Source: Obelidium mucronatum
Lineage: Eukaryota; Chytridiomycota; Chytridiomycetes; Chytridiales; Chytriomycetaceae
DNA length: 64,000 nucleotides
Reading direction: 5' to 3'
Assembly: GCA_025765595.1 (NCBI GenBank)
Contig: JAIVFH010000054.1
Span: 62,001-126,000, forward strand
Position 1 is the stretch's first letter; each line of letters opens with the position of its first letter. The position numbers and the translations under genes were made by a program. Shown piece after piece: positions 1-10,223 of the stretch. Under the pieces are notes generated by a model that was not told the DNA's origin, did no database searches, and worked only from the letters and a program-made list of their open reading frames with translations.

Positions 1-981
1 GGATTTGCAGTCTATGCCAGCAAGTGCAATTTCGAAGTAATCCAAATGCTCGCGAGTATTGGAGTAAAATTCGATTCAAGCCTTGAATTCAACAATTCCT
101 CTGCCTTCTTTTATTCCGCTGCGGCATCAACTGAAATGACCGAGTTCCTGTTGAGCCTTGACAAGACGAATTTGATGGGCAAGTCCCGATGCAACAGCAC
201 TGCGTTCTACACTGCGTGTTCGTCGGGCGCGATTTGGGAAACGGCAGCCGTGTTTTTGGACGCTGGGGCGGATCCAAATGCTGCGATTACATTTGCGTTG
301 GCGCCAGAGCGTGTTGGATACACGGCGATTCATAATGCGTGTCGGACCAAATATGTTGATGCTGTAAAGTATCTTTTGACGGTGGATAATGTTGACGTTA
401 CCGTCAAGGATTCGGAGGGAAGTACGCCGCTTCATGTTCTGGCTGCAACTGGCTTGTTGGCAGACTTTCGAGTATGTGATGCGATTGAGTTTGTGGAAGA
501 GGCTGATGATGAGAGTGAGGAGTCGGAAGTGAAGGAGGATGTAGAAGAAGATGGACAAGTGGAGGCGGAGAAGGCGGAAGATAAAGTAGAAGTGGAAGCT
601 GTAGAAGGGGAGGGAGAATATTCGGAAACCGCAGCTGCTGTCATTAATGAGTCGGCTGATGCGGTTGGTGAGGGTGAACCCATCATTATTGATAGTGAAA
701 ATGATGTCGAGGATATCAAAGCCGATAACGACAAGGAAGATGTGGAAGTTGGCGAAGAAAAAGACGAAGCTGCAGCAAAAGTCGTAGAAGAGGAGCAAAT
801 TCTGGATTTGACCGCCTTGATTCGAAAGTTTATCAAGCGAGGTGCTGATGTGAATGCAGTCGATAATCGCGGACGAACGCCTTTGGATGTTGCCAAGACT
901 GCACCAGAGGGAATTATTAATGGAGAAAGCGACATGATTGAAGCCTTTGTGGCAAATGGCGCGTCTTGTGCAACAGCATAA
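1..981 (+). CDS. Ankyrin-repeat protein, 3' end of gene (5' end outside window)
   Basis: The reading frame is open from base 1 to the TAA at 979-981, so the gene starts upstream of the window. Visible are several ankyrin repeats: the TALAxACSSG/ADPNAA-type helices around 180-340, a YTAIHNACR...VKYLLTVDNVDV repeat at 310-410 and a STPLHVLAAT repeat at about 420-460. A final repeat (IKRGADVNAVDNRGRTPLDVAK) lies at about 820-900. A strongly acidic Glu/Asp-rich stretch of about 100 residues (about 490-800) splits the last two repeats; such an insert inside an ankyrin solenoid is unusual. Ankyrin repeats bind proteins; no catalytic domain is visible and the partner cannot be inferred. It lies head-to-tail with the hydrolase gene downstream. 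Confidence 0.85.
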   Translation, partial: GFAVYASKCNFEVIQMLASIGVKFDSSLEFNNSSAFFYSAAASTEMTEFLLSLDKTNLMGKSRCNSTAFYTACSSGAIWETAAVFLDAGADPNAAITFALAPERVGYTAIHNACRTKYVDAVKYLLTVDNVDVTVKDSEGSTPLHVLAATGLLADFRVCDAIEFVEEADDESEESEVKEDVEEDGQVEAEKAEDKVEVEAVEGEGEYSETAAAVINESADAVGEGEPIIIDSENDVEDIKADNDKEDVEVGEEKDEAAAKVVEEEQILDLTALIRKFIKRGADVNAVDNRGRTPLDVAKTAPEGIINGESDMIEAFVANGASCATA

Positions 982-1105
982 TGTCATTCATTCATTCTCT
1001 TCATTCGCCGCCACGTGTTTTTCTGATTTGAAAATATATTGGATGGACTCTCTTTTCACATTGCATTGCGATTCTCCAAACATCAACAGCAACGAACCCG
1101 ATTCA

Positions 1106-2324
1106 ATGAGACTATCCAACAGCTCCCTTGAGAAACTAGCGCACATTGAGGGCATCTTGCTGAAGCGGTAAGAAGGGAGCGTGGAAGTACTCTGAAGTCT
1201 GAAACACCAGCAGACACGTCTCGACGCCGTTCCGGCGCCACCTCGTCCAGCCGCAGGGGCGCGACTGGGCCATCAACACGCTTGTTCTCAACGGGCCGGC
1301 GGACGGAGCGGCGGTGCTCGACCCTGGGCGGCCGACGCTGGTGCTCACGCACGGCTACGGGTCTGGGCTCGGGTTCTTCTACGCCAACTACGACCAGCTC
1401 GCGCGGCTGACGGACGCGGCGACGGGGCAGGCGGTGCAGATTGTGGCGGTCGACTGGCTCGGCTGCGGCGGGTCGTCGCGCGCGCGCTTTGCGAAGCGGC
1501 GGTGTTCGGACGCCGACGCGGGCGCCGACGCGGACGCGGCGCTGGTGGGCGACGCCGAGCGCTACTTTGTCGACGCGTTCGAGGAGTGGCGCGCAGCCGT
1601 CGGGCTGCCGCGCTTTGCGCTCGCGGGCCACTCGCTGGGCGGGTACCTGTCCGCCGTGTACGCCGTGCGCCACCCGCACCGCGTCGCGTCGCTGACGCTG
1701 CTGTCGCCGTTCGGTCTGCCGTGCCACCCACAGGACTCCGTCGCCGTGACGAAGGACGTTGCGCGCCAGCTGCCGCTCGCCCAGCGCCTGTTTCTGTCCG
1801 CGTGGACAAACAACGTCACGCCGCAGTGGATTCTGCGCGGCCTGGGTCCGTACGGCCCGCGCATGGCCTCGCGCATCGTGAGTCGCCGCTTCCCGGCCAT
1901 GGACGAACACGACCAACGCCTGATTTCGGACTATGTGTATAATCTGTCCACCGTGCGTCCGGCCGCGGGCGAATACGCACTCAACGCCCTGATGGAAGTT
2001 CGTATGGTGCCAAGTAGTAGTAGTAGCGGCAGTAGTTTGAGGGACCAAGAATCATCAAAGAAGGGCAATTTCAATTGGTCCTTGTATGCCCGTCATCCAG
2101 TGGGTTTGAGATTGATGCAGCTACCTGCCCATATGCCTGTTTCTATTGTATTTGGGGACAATGATTGGATGTTTGCCAATCGGCGGGACATTTTAAAGTT
2201 GGATGTGGTTAGTTCACGAGCACAGTCTAAACTCCATGTACTCTCGAATGCTGGCCATCATTTGTATTTGGACAATCCGGATGAAATGTTTCAAGTCTTT
2301 CAAAAGTCGCGCTTGTGGGGTTGA
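1106..2324 (+). CDS. Alpha/beta hydrolase of the ABHD4/ABHD5 (CGI-58), Cld1/Ict1 family
   Basis: Two exons: 1106-1167 and 1211-2324, with a 43-bp intron (GTAAGA...CCAG). Splicing joins the frames so that the family's TPF(R)RHLV and INTLVL segments read through. The oxyanion segment THGYGSGLGFF, the nucleophile elbow GHSLGG and the HHLYLDNPD motif near the C-terminus are present. The last fits the HxxxxD motif of the family. The nucleophile is Ser, as in ABHD4 and yeast Cld1, not Asn as in mammalian ABHD5, so an active lipase or acyltransferase acting on (lyso)phospholipids or cardiolipin is likely. About 391 residues, close to family length. The stretch 1220-1980 is far richer in G+C than its surroundings, which produces long meaningless antisense frames. 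Substrate cannot be told from sequence. Confidence 0.85.
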
Positions 2325-2396
2325 GCATAGTACCAATCCCCTCACTTTTTAAGTTATAATTATTATGCATTGGATACTGGAGTAATCGATGATTTT

Positions 2397-2811
2397 GGGA
2401 TTTGATGTTTAAAACGAGGAGGTTCAGGCTATATATTTCATGATGACGGAATAGAAAGTAAAAAACTTTTTTGAAAAACAGTAAAAAGATATTCACACAA
2501 TAACAAAGACAACACTACGCCAAATTGTCAATGATTTTTTGGGATTTGATGTTTAAAACGAGGAGGTTAACGCTATATATTTCATGATGACGGAATAGAA
2601 AGTAAAAAACTTTTTTGAAAAACAGTAAAAAGAGATTCAAACAATAACAAAGAAAACCCTACGACAAATTGTCAATGATTTTTCGGGATTTGATGTTTAA
2701 AACGAGGAGGTTAACGCTATATATTTCATGATGACGGAATAGAAAGTAAAAAACTTTTTTGAAAAACAGTAAAAAGAGATTCACATAACAACAAAGACAA
2801 AACGAAGAAAA
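2397..2811. repeat. Three tandem copies of a 144-bp unit
   Basis: The unit starts at 2397, 2541 and 2685 with GGGATTTGATGTTTAAAACG and is nearly identical in all three copies; the last copy decays around 2805. It lies between the hydrolase stop and the convergent CSC1-like gene stop, so it forms the shared 3' flank. It is A+T-rich and has no coding potential. Confidence 0.9.
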
Positions 2812-2826
2812 AAAATGACTTCTTGA

Positions 2827-5800
2827 TCATCTTCTGGAACCTTGTCTGACCGGTGGAGTCGGTCTGCCAGCTTGCTGCAACTGAACGATTTCACCATTGC
2901 TTGGTCGTCTGGCAGGAATTGCGTCACCATTACTTGGTCTTCTGCCCGCCGCTGGAATACCGTCTCCGTTGCTGGGTCTTCTTCCCGACTGAGCTGCCAC
3001 AGACGCTTCTACATTAGGTCTTCTTCCAGAAGGCTGACCACCCGCGGTTCTTCCCACCGATGGAGATCTGCCTGGTGGAGCCTGCTTCTGCTGGGGGTCC
3101 TGATGTCTAAACAAACGACCAATCACATTTCCACCTTGATGAGTATTGCCTCCCGCATGGTACCCGCCTTTCCCACGTTGCTCTTCATGCATCTGGATTC
3201 TCAACGCCTCCATCTCTTCAGGCGGCAACAAATCTTCACCCAACGGCGACGCCGCGCGACCCGCCTCACCATTCGAATTGACCAAAAACTCAGTCGACCC
3301 ATACTGCTGTCTCCGTTCACTCAACTCAATCGACTCACTACTACTCGAATCCTCGTCCTCATCGTCCCGCCCAGCATTCCTCTTCAACAACCCATCTCCA
3401 TTAGCAGCCTGCGCCGCTTGCACAGCCTTCAACTGCGCAAGCTCCTTCTTTTTCCCTGCAAGCGTTGGCAACCCTCTCAACCACGCTTTACGGTGCTTAC
3501 TCGCAGCGTTGCTGCCCATGGCTACTTCCGGGTGCGCGTTTTCGTAGTCTTCAATGTTGGCGTATTGTGGGGTGTACAGGTTAGCCAGCAGGTGTGCAGA
3601 TTTGGCGGCGACCCAGACTTTCATGAGTGGTTTCGCAAGGGCTGGGTTGAGAACCTTGTCTTCGAGAGTGGATGCGATTGTGCTGGTTTCCGTGGCGGTG
3701 GAGTTTTCGTTGTAGGATGTGGCGGTGCTGTTTGCTGGGCGGAGGTTGGCGGCGGATTGTAACGTGGATGTGCAGAAGGTGGCTTTTGGGAGGAGCCAGA
3801 TTCTGCAGCCGACCCAAAGGGCGATAGTGATGAAGGGGAGTGGGGCAATGATCATCCATTGGCGGAGAGTTGTTGTGCCGGTAGGGTCAGAGTTCTTGGC
3901 CTTGTTTGCGGCAAAAATTACAGTGAGCGTGAGGAATTGGAAGAATCCGGCGGAAAAAATCAAAAGGTTGAAGATTTTGATAAAGTAGGATCCATAGGAT
4001 TCGTTCTTGACAGCGTAGACATACTATGCATACATATATATCCACATGTAAGCAATCCCTTTAAAAAAAATTTTCCTAACAAGTTTCTCACCATCAATTG
4101 GTACTTCATGACAACGAATACAAGTCCAAAGAACAACGCAGTAAAAGGCAAAATAATTGGCGCCACAATCGAGAACGTCAGTGCAATAGTGAAAGCAATC
4201 ATCAAAGTACCGTAAATCTAAAAAAAAAAAAATTCATCGAAACTCAACAAAAAGAAAATACTAACAATAATTAAAAAAAAAAAAAGAAAACATACACGAG
4301 TAAAGTCAAACACGGGGGGTTTGTTCAATTCAAAGTTGTCTCTTGGAGTCAATCTGAAAAACTTTCGCTTGATAAAGTTGACAACCAACGGAATTCCTTG
4401 AATAATCTCGATTCCGTAACCAGCATAGTACGATGCCAAAAGCGCAATGTAAAAGTTGGAGTTGCTTGCAAGACCCGTAATGGCACCCGTGATTTGAAGC
4501 TTCAATTCGTCAGTGATGGAAACACCGTCTGGAACTCGTTGCTTGTACGCAGTAATCAAGGCACTAACAGCGGCAAACAAGAAAATTTGAATCATGTAGA
4601 AGGTAAACAACTTGTACAGAACACTGCGTTCCACACCAGCATGACTCTTGGCACCCTGCCAGACGGTTGCCATTCTCAAAACAATGGGCAGCAAGTAGTT
4701 AAGAACAGCCAAAAGAATCGGAGCGAGGTAAGATTGCAAGAAGGCCTTGGCTTTTGGGTTCTGGGCGAGCCAGTCCAAAGTGGCTTGATTCCCCGCAAAA
4801 ATATTACTCAAGTTGGACAAGGAGGAAATCAAACCCGCCAACAAGACCCAACCAATCGAAATACCAATCGTCAATCCAAGTCCAAACATGCGGCGCGTGA
4901 ATCTTTCGGCTTGATTGATTCCGATATTGTCCCAGATGATGTCGTCAAACTTTGGAGACAACTTGACGTTCAAGGCGTTGGCGTTTCGGGATGACTTTTT
5001 TGAAAAGACAGAGTTTATGGAAAAGCCTTGCGCCGCCTCGTGGGCATCAACGACATTATCATACGAAACGAAACCACTGGAGTTGACAGAGTGCTCGGAA
5101 TCCGGTTGAGCGCGGTAAAAATAAATCTTCTCTTCCAACTCTTTCAAATTGTCTCCCAAGAACTTGATGGCATCAACGGTCCCAGTAAGCCCGCGGATGG
5201 GATCATTTCCAATGTTTAGCGTGGGTCTTTTTGATGGGATCTTATCTGGGTTTGCCAAGTACTTTGCCAACACGCCTTCCATTTCCCGAGTCACCTTTTC
5301 GTGTTCTGCAACAAGTTTGGTGAGGTGAGGGACGTTTCTGTTGACAACGGCTTGGGTTGGAGAAGGGAGGTCTGGGCGAGATGACATGAACTTGTGAAGG
5401 GATGCGTCGGAGCGAAGCGATTCTGGAAGTTCAGTGATGAGCAATGTCTTTTGCTGGAATGAGTGTTGGAATTCAGTGCTGTTGAAGAATTCTTGGCGGT
5501 ACACGTTGTAGACGTTGTACAACCGGAAGAGCATGACTAATAATCGTGAGCGTTATGATCTGTAATCTATTTTCCCAAAAGAGAGAGAGATGGGACTTAC
5601 TGTAGAAAAAAATACTGACGACCCAAGTCAAAGCAGTTGGCAGCCAGTACCAAGGACTTGTGACATCGAGTTGGTTGATGGAGAGGACGTTAAGGGAAGT
5701 GTCAAAGATAACAGTTAAGTTGGAGTTGTCAATATCACTACGTCTTGAAGCCCTCGCGGCAATAGTAGGGACTACAGCAGAAGTGGTGGTTACCACAATA

Positions 5801-6551
5801 GATGTTGTTGGGATAAGGACAGTGGCTGTTGCAATAACTGTAGATCGAGTCAGTGTGCCGCTCGCATTCACCACAGCAGTTCTAGTCGCCGAAGGAACCA
5901 GTGTAGTGGCAGTTGCTGGAGGGATATCGAGCACTTGAGACTTGACCTGAGCCAGCTCGGCCTGGTTGAGACCGTTGTCTGCAGCCTTTCCACCATTAAT
6001 TCGTTCAAAGTTGGCATTGATTCCCATGTAAGGAACACCTATAAGGCCCGGGTAATTAGCAGCTATTGAATGTATCCACAATGCTGCATGTATCCCTTTG
6101 CTCACCTAGCAATGTCAAACAGCAAAAGAGGATGAAACAATATTTGACGAACTTGAGGAACATCACAGCATCAACACCCAGTTGCCGAACGGACTTTGAC
6201 GAGTCTTCTTTCATAATTGGAACAATCCAAGCCGTTGGATTGGCGCTGAGGGGCGGCGGTCGTTTGCTGGAAGTGGGGAGGTGAGTAATAGTGGTTGTGA
6301 TTGGTCATTGGTCCTAATCACACTCACTCTTCAGCTGCAAACTTTGACTTTGGTTGATAGACAATCTTGTTGGCTGGACGAAGCACAGAAAACCCAGCTA
6401 TGCAGGCTGGCAAGTGTCGTATGGACAGATTAGTGACACTCACTCTCACACACTCACACACACACTCCGCCCTACCGAATGCAACTAAGAACTGGATCAT
6501 GAATGAGGTCAGCACCCCAATGATGCTGAAGTCTCCATCGACAGCAACCAT
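2827..6551 (-). CDS. CSC1/OSCA/TMEM63-like (DUF221) membrane channel protein
   Basis: Multi-exon gene on the minus strand with start codon at 6551-6549. Exon 1 encodes an N-terminal membrane segment. The next exons carry VLRPANKIVYQP and GVDAVMFLKFVKYCF, matching the CSC1 N-terminal membrane domain. A Ser/Thr/Val-rich extracellular loop with 'TSPWYWLPT' follows (5.6-6.1 kb). The large exon 4.3-5.5 kb contains the cytosolic RRM-like region beginning KTLLITELPESLR and the pore-forming helices, including NIFAGNQATLDWLAQNPKAK. The last exons hold further membrane helices and a basic, Gly/Pro/Arg-rich cytosolic tail of about 200 residues with repeated GRRPSNGD motifs. Members of this family are osmo- or mechano-sensitive cation channels or lipid scramblases. 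Exon borders are approximate; the family call is strong. Confidence 0.9.
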
Positions 6552-6780
6552 GTTTTTAGATGAAGGAGTGGGTTTCAAATTTAGATTGAATGAAAAATTG
6601 TGAAAAGCCAAAATGCAGTCGAACACTGTCGAACGGCTAAATGACTTTCCAATGTACCACATTGCCACAAACGCTGTTGACCAATGATAGTAAAATTGAT
6701 AATTTTGCGGATTTTCCCGAATCGCAGCGTTTCATTGTTCTCATTGTTCAAACACATTCACAGAAAAGAGTCTTTTTTTG

Positions 6781-8165
6781 ATGCACCTCTTCTTAATCCT
6801 TGTCGCGGCTGTCTCTCAAGCCAATTGCCTTTCTTTCCTTGGACCACGTGAGGCACCCAAGTTAACCAAGAAAGATAACGCAAAGAATCTTACTTATTAT
6901 GGCGGGCCAATCCTTCAAAACGTTGAAGTGTAAGCTCATATGAACTCTTAATTTTCACTTCTCCACTCACAATTGGGGTTTTTTTTGCGTTCGTTCTTGC
7001 GCTATCTTTTCTTGCACAGTACTCCGATATTTTACGGGACCGTCCAAAGAGCAGCGGACATTGTTTCTTTCAATAAGTTTCTTGTCAAATCAACAATTAT
7101 GGATATAATGAGTTGAGTGGAGGCTTGAATTTAATTTCACCCAACTTACTCCTTATCGAACAGTCGCCGAGTACAGTGTACCGAGCCAAAAGATGGGATA
7201 CGGAACAGTAAAATCACCGATATATATTACAAGTGGTTTGAAATCAAGTTTGGACGACACAGCTGACACAGCGCCGTTTCTTCGGGATTTGGTTTCAACT
7301 GGAAAGATCCAACCAACAGCCAACTCATATTACCCAATTTACCTACAATCGGGAGTAAATGCAACTTTGGATGATAATGTGGCTTGCGTGGATATTTGTG
7401 GATATCATGGTGTAGTTGATATTTCCGATATTTCCGATAAGGTGGATTCCATAGCCTATGCAATACTCCCTGATCAGTCCGGCTGGTGTATGGGAGGATG
7501 TGGGGCATCATCAGATCCTTTTGAGAACCTGAGCTCAGTTGCAACGCACGAATTGACTGAGGCAATAACTGATCCAATGGTTTCTTTTGCTTGGGAAATT
7601 GGCAGTCCTTTGGGATGGTACCAGAGAGGCCAATCTGTAGATATCAATGCATTAAAGCAGATTTTGTTTTGTTTCAGGTACAATAGTGAACTCGGCGAAA
7701 TCGCTGATATTTGCAACGGAGTTGAGGAGGTACTTAAAGATACGACTGGCAAAAAGTGGGTCGTTCAGCAGATCTGGAGGTGCGATTTTCTATATTCTTT
7801 TGTCTTCCAATATTTTCTAACCCTGCCCTAGTAATAAATATGAAAAATGTCTGGCAAAGTATCCTTCTGTTGCCAGAATTCTCCAGCCAACAACGACCAC
7901 TTCAACAACCACCAAAACAACAACCACTTCAAAAACCACTAAAACAACAACCACTTCAAAAACAACCACCACTAAAACCACGACAACGAGAACAACATCC
8001 ACGAAAACAACATCCACAAAAACAACGACCACAAAAACAACGAAAACTACATCGACAAAGACAACTTCTACTTCTACCACAACAAAGACAACAACCACTT
8101 CAACCAAGACAAAAACTACCACCACCACAACTCCAAACGTTATGGGTAAAAATAGGACAAAATAA
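6781..8165 (+). CDS. Secreted HExxE-type (metalloprotease-like) protein with Thr-rich stalk
   Basis: Four exons with introns of about 6930-7019, 7098-7163 and 7780-7831. The start ATG at 6781 gives a signal peptide (LFLILVAAVSQANC). The mature part has YYGGPILQNVEVTPIFYGTV and a VATHELTEAITDP motif at about 7540-7570, i.e. HExxE followed by TDP, seen in a class of secreted fungal and bacterial putative metallopeptidases; Cys residues of VACVDICGYHG and GWCMGGCG look disulfide-forming. After the last intron the protein ends in about 80 residues made almost wholly of Thr, Lys and Ser (TTTKTTTTSKTT type), a mucin-like O-glycosylated stalk. No GPI signal is evident after it. The third intron phase was chosen because it joins Trp-Ser-Asn-Lys-Tyr in frame. 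Proteolytic activity is inferred, not shown. Confidence 0.7.
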
Positions 8166-8244
8166 ACGTGATGGGGGTTATGAAGCTTTTCAAAAATATT
8201 GCAAAAGAATATATTCAAATCTACGTGCTTTTCTGGGAAATCCT

Positions 8245-10122
8245 CTACAACCAATCCTCCTTCTTTTCGTGGACCAGGTCCAACACAGGCTGCCAGGTAG
8301 GGCTCCAAAGAATTTCCTGATGCAGGGTGATATATCGCAATCCCATATCCCGTTCCCTGTCACCCAATCGAAACACTTCTTTCCTTGGAAACAATGGCTT
8401 CAAGCAAAATGGCGCATCGTCAATTTCCCACAGCCACTTGAGTGCATACATTTCAGTGTCAATCGCGTAATGCTCAAATCTCATGAACCAATCGTCCCGC
8501 TCGGCACCCTTTCTCATCGTTATACCCCCATTCCACCAAAACGGCCTCAATGACTCATCCACATGGAAATTGCTCCCACAAACCAAGTTGGTCCCGTTCT
8601 TATATCCAAGGGCGCCTCCGTAAGTGGGTGTGAATTGAAATGGAACCCGCAGAAACTCCATTGACAACCAAAATGTTTCTTTGTCACCCCACATGTGAGA
8701 ATAAGTCTCGATCCTTGTATCCTTTGAATTCATTCTACAAGCTAAAATCAAAGAAAGAAGGACACCTGTCCGTGATTTATCCATCGCCACAACCCCAGAT
8801 TCTTGTTCATGAAAAGAAAGGTGTTTATAGTACCGTGAATGATGAGCCGTATAGTTTGTTGGGATTGGATTCACTTTTCGAAACCACGTGCCAAAAGTTC
8901 CATTTTGACGATTTAGACTGCGGTCTCGAAAAAACACTTGGCCATGCTTTCTGAAATGCATGGATTCCTTGAGAATTGCTTTAGCGGGGTCTTGAAAAAG
9001 TAGAACGTCTGCATCGAGAAAGATGACGTTTTTGAAAGAAGAGGCGAGCATTGCAAAGGGCTTGATGGACCAGCCACCGTGGTTGAGCATTTCAAGATTG
9101 AAGTGGTTCATGAGGTTAACTGTTGTCAGGTTCTCAAAGTTACTAGATAGCGATTCGACCATGGGCCGAGGCAGGTCCCTGTATCCCGCGTAATGAACTT
9201 CAATAGGAAGCGTGCAGTTGAGGACAGTGCGGAGACTGGTGATTGTGAGGAGGAGGTTCTGGAACTGCTTTTTGCCAGCGGTAAGAACAATACCGCTTTC
9301 GAAAGGGCCCCCCGTCTTGTTGATAAATTCGAGTTGCAATTCCCGAATAGATGGGGTTCGTTGGAAAAACAGCCACGGAAAAATTGTTTTCGAATACTTG
9401 AGGGTAATGGAGTTGAGGTCTTGCTTCAAGCGTTCCAAATCTTTTGATGTTTCTCGGCTTATAATTTCAAGTGCTGAAGGAGACTCATGAAGGAGGGTGT
9501 AAACAATAGCGTTTGTTTTGACGATTTTGGCCAATTTCTTGAAATCAACTCTCCAAGTCGCGAATTCACGAAATTCTTCTCCGATTTCAACATAGTCTGC
9601 GTATTTGTACCGATAATGTTCAATGTCGGCTTTCATGGCGTATTCGTAAATTCTTTTCCATGTAGAAACAAGATTGAACGACAGAGAATTCAGCAGTGAG
9701 CCTCCAAAACTGAGAAATATCCAAAATTTCAAATGTATCAGCATTATTGAATGAGCTCATTTGGAGCATTCAGCATCACAAAGATCATACCTATTCGCAT
9801 CTGTTGTCCTTTCACCGTGAAGAAAGTCCAACATTTGGGCCTGGTCCGTATCAATCGTTTGTTCCAAAGCTGCCAGTTCCGCTCTGAGGCGTATTGTTGT
9901 TTCACTTTCCATCGTTGGTTGTATGACGGGTAGCTTTGCCTCCTTCCCTTTGGCAGGTTCTTGATTCTCCAAGTACATCTGCACAGCGAGATGCACCAAG
10001 TTTACTGCCACAAGTGCAATCAATAGGATAAGAATCCGTTTGAATATGCGTCGGGGTGAAGATGGCAGCATTTTGACAGATTTTGACAGATTGTTAAAAA
10101 GAAATTTCATCAAAAGGAACAC
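8245..10122 (-). CDS. Mnn1-type alpha-1,3-mannosyltransferase (GT71), type II membrane protein
   Basis: Two exons, 9791-10122 and 8245-9709, intron 9710-9790 (GTATGA...CTCAG); the junction codon becomes Ser. An N-terminal cytosolic stretch is followed by one membrane anchor (ILILLIALVAVNLVHLAV) and a coiled stem, a Golgi type II topology. The catalytic region contains GIVLTAGKKQFQNLLLTI, GWSIKPFAMLASSF and the DxD motif in FLDADVLLFQDP, all characteristic of the MNN1/GT71 family, then ESGVVAMDKSR and MWGDKETFWLS. It likely adds mannose to glycoprotein glycans in the Golgi. An internal Met at 10071 would leave a more typical short cytosolic tail and may be the true start. Divergent from the ABC transporter upstream (about 100 bp apart). 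Confidence 0.85.
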
Positions 10123-10223
10123 GCATGATGTCTCGTACTTCCATTTTTTTTGGAATAGCCGAGTAGTGTAAGGAAGTAGTTTCTGGAATAATCATCCTTA
10201 ATAATATTTTGAAGTGCGGCATC

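Noticed and set aside
1083..2048. Long antisense Arg/Ala-rich reading frame over the hydrolase gene
   Set aside because: An artefact of extreme G+C content; the opposite strand has clear hydrolase motifs and splice sites.
7816..8308. Val/Phe-rich antisense ORF
   Set aside because: Reverse complement of the Thr-rich stalk codons (ACA/ACC/AAA) of the secreted protein.
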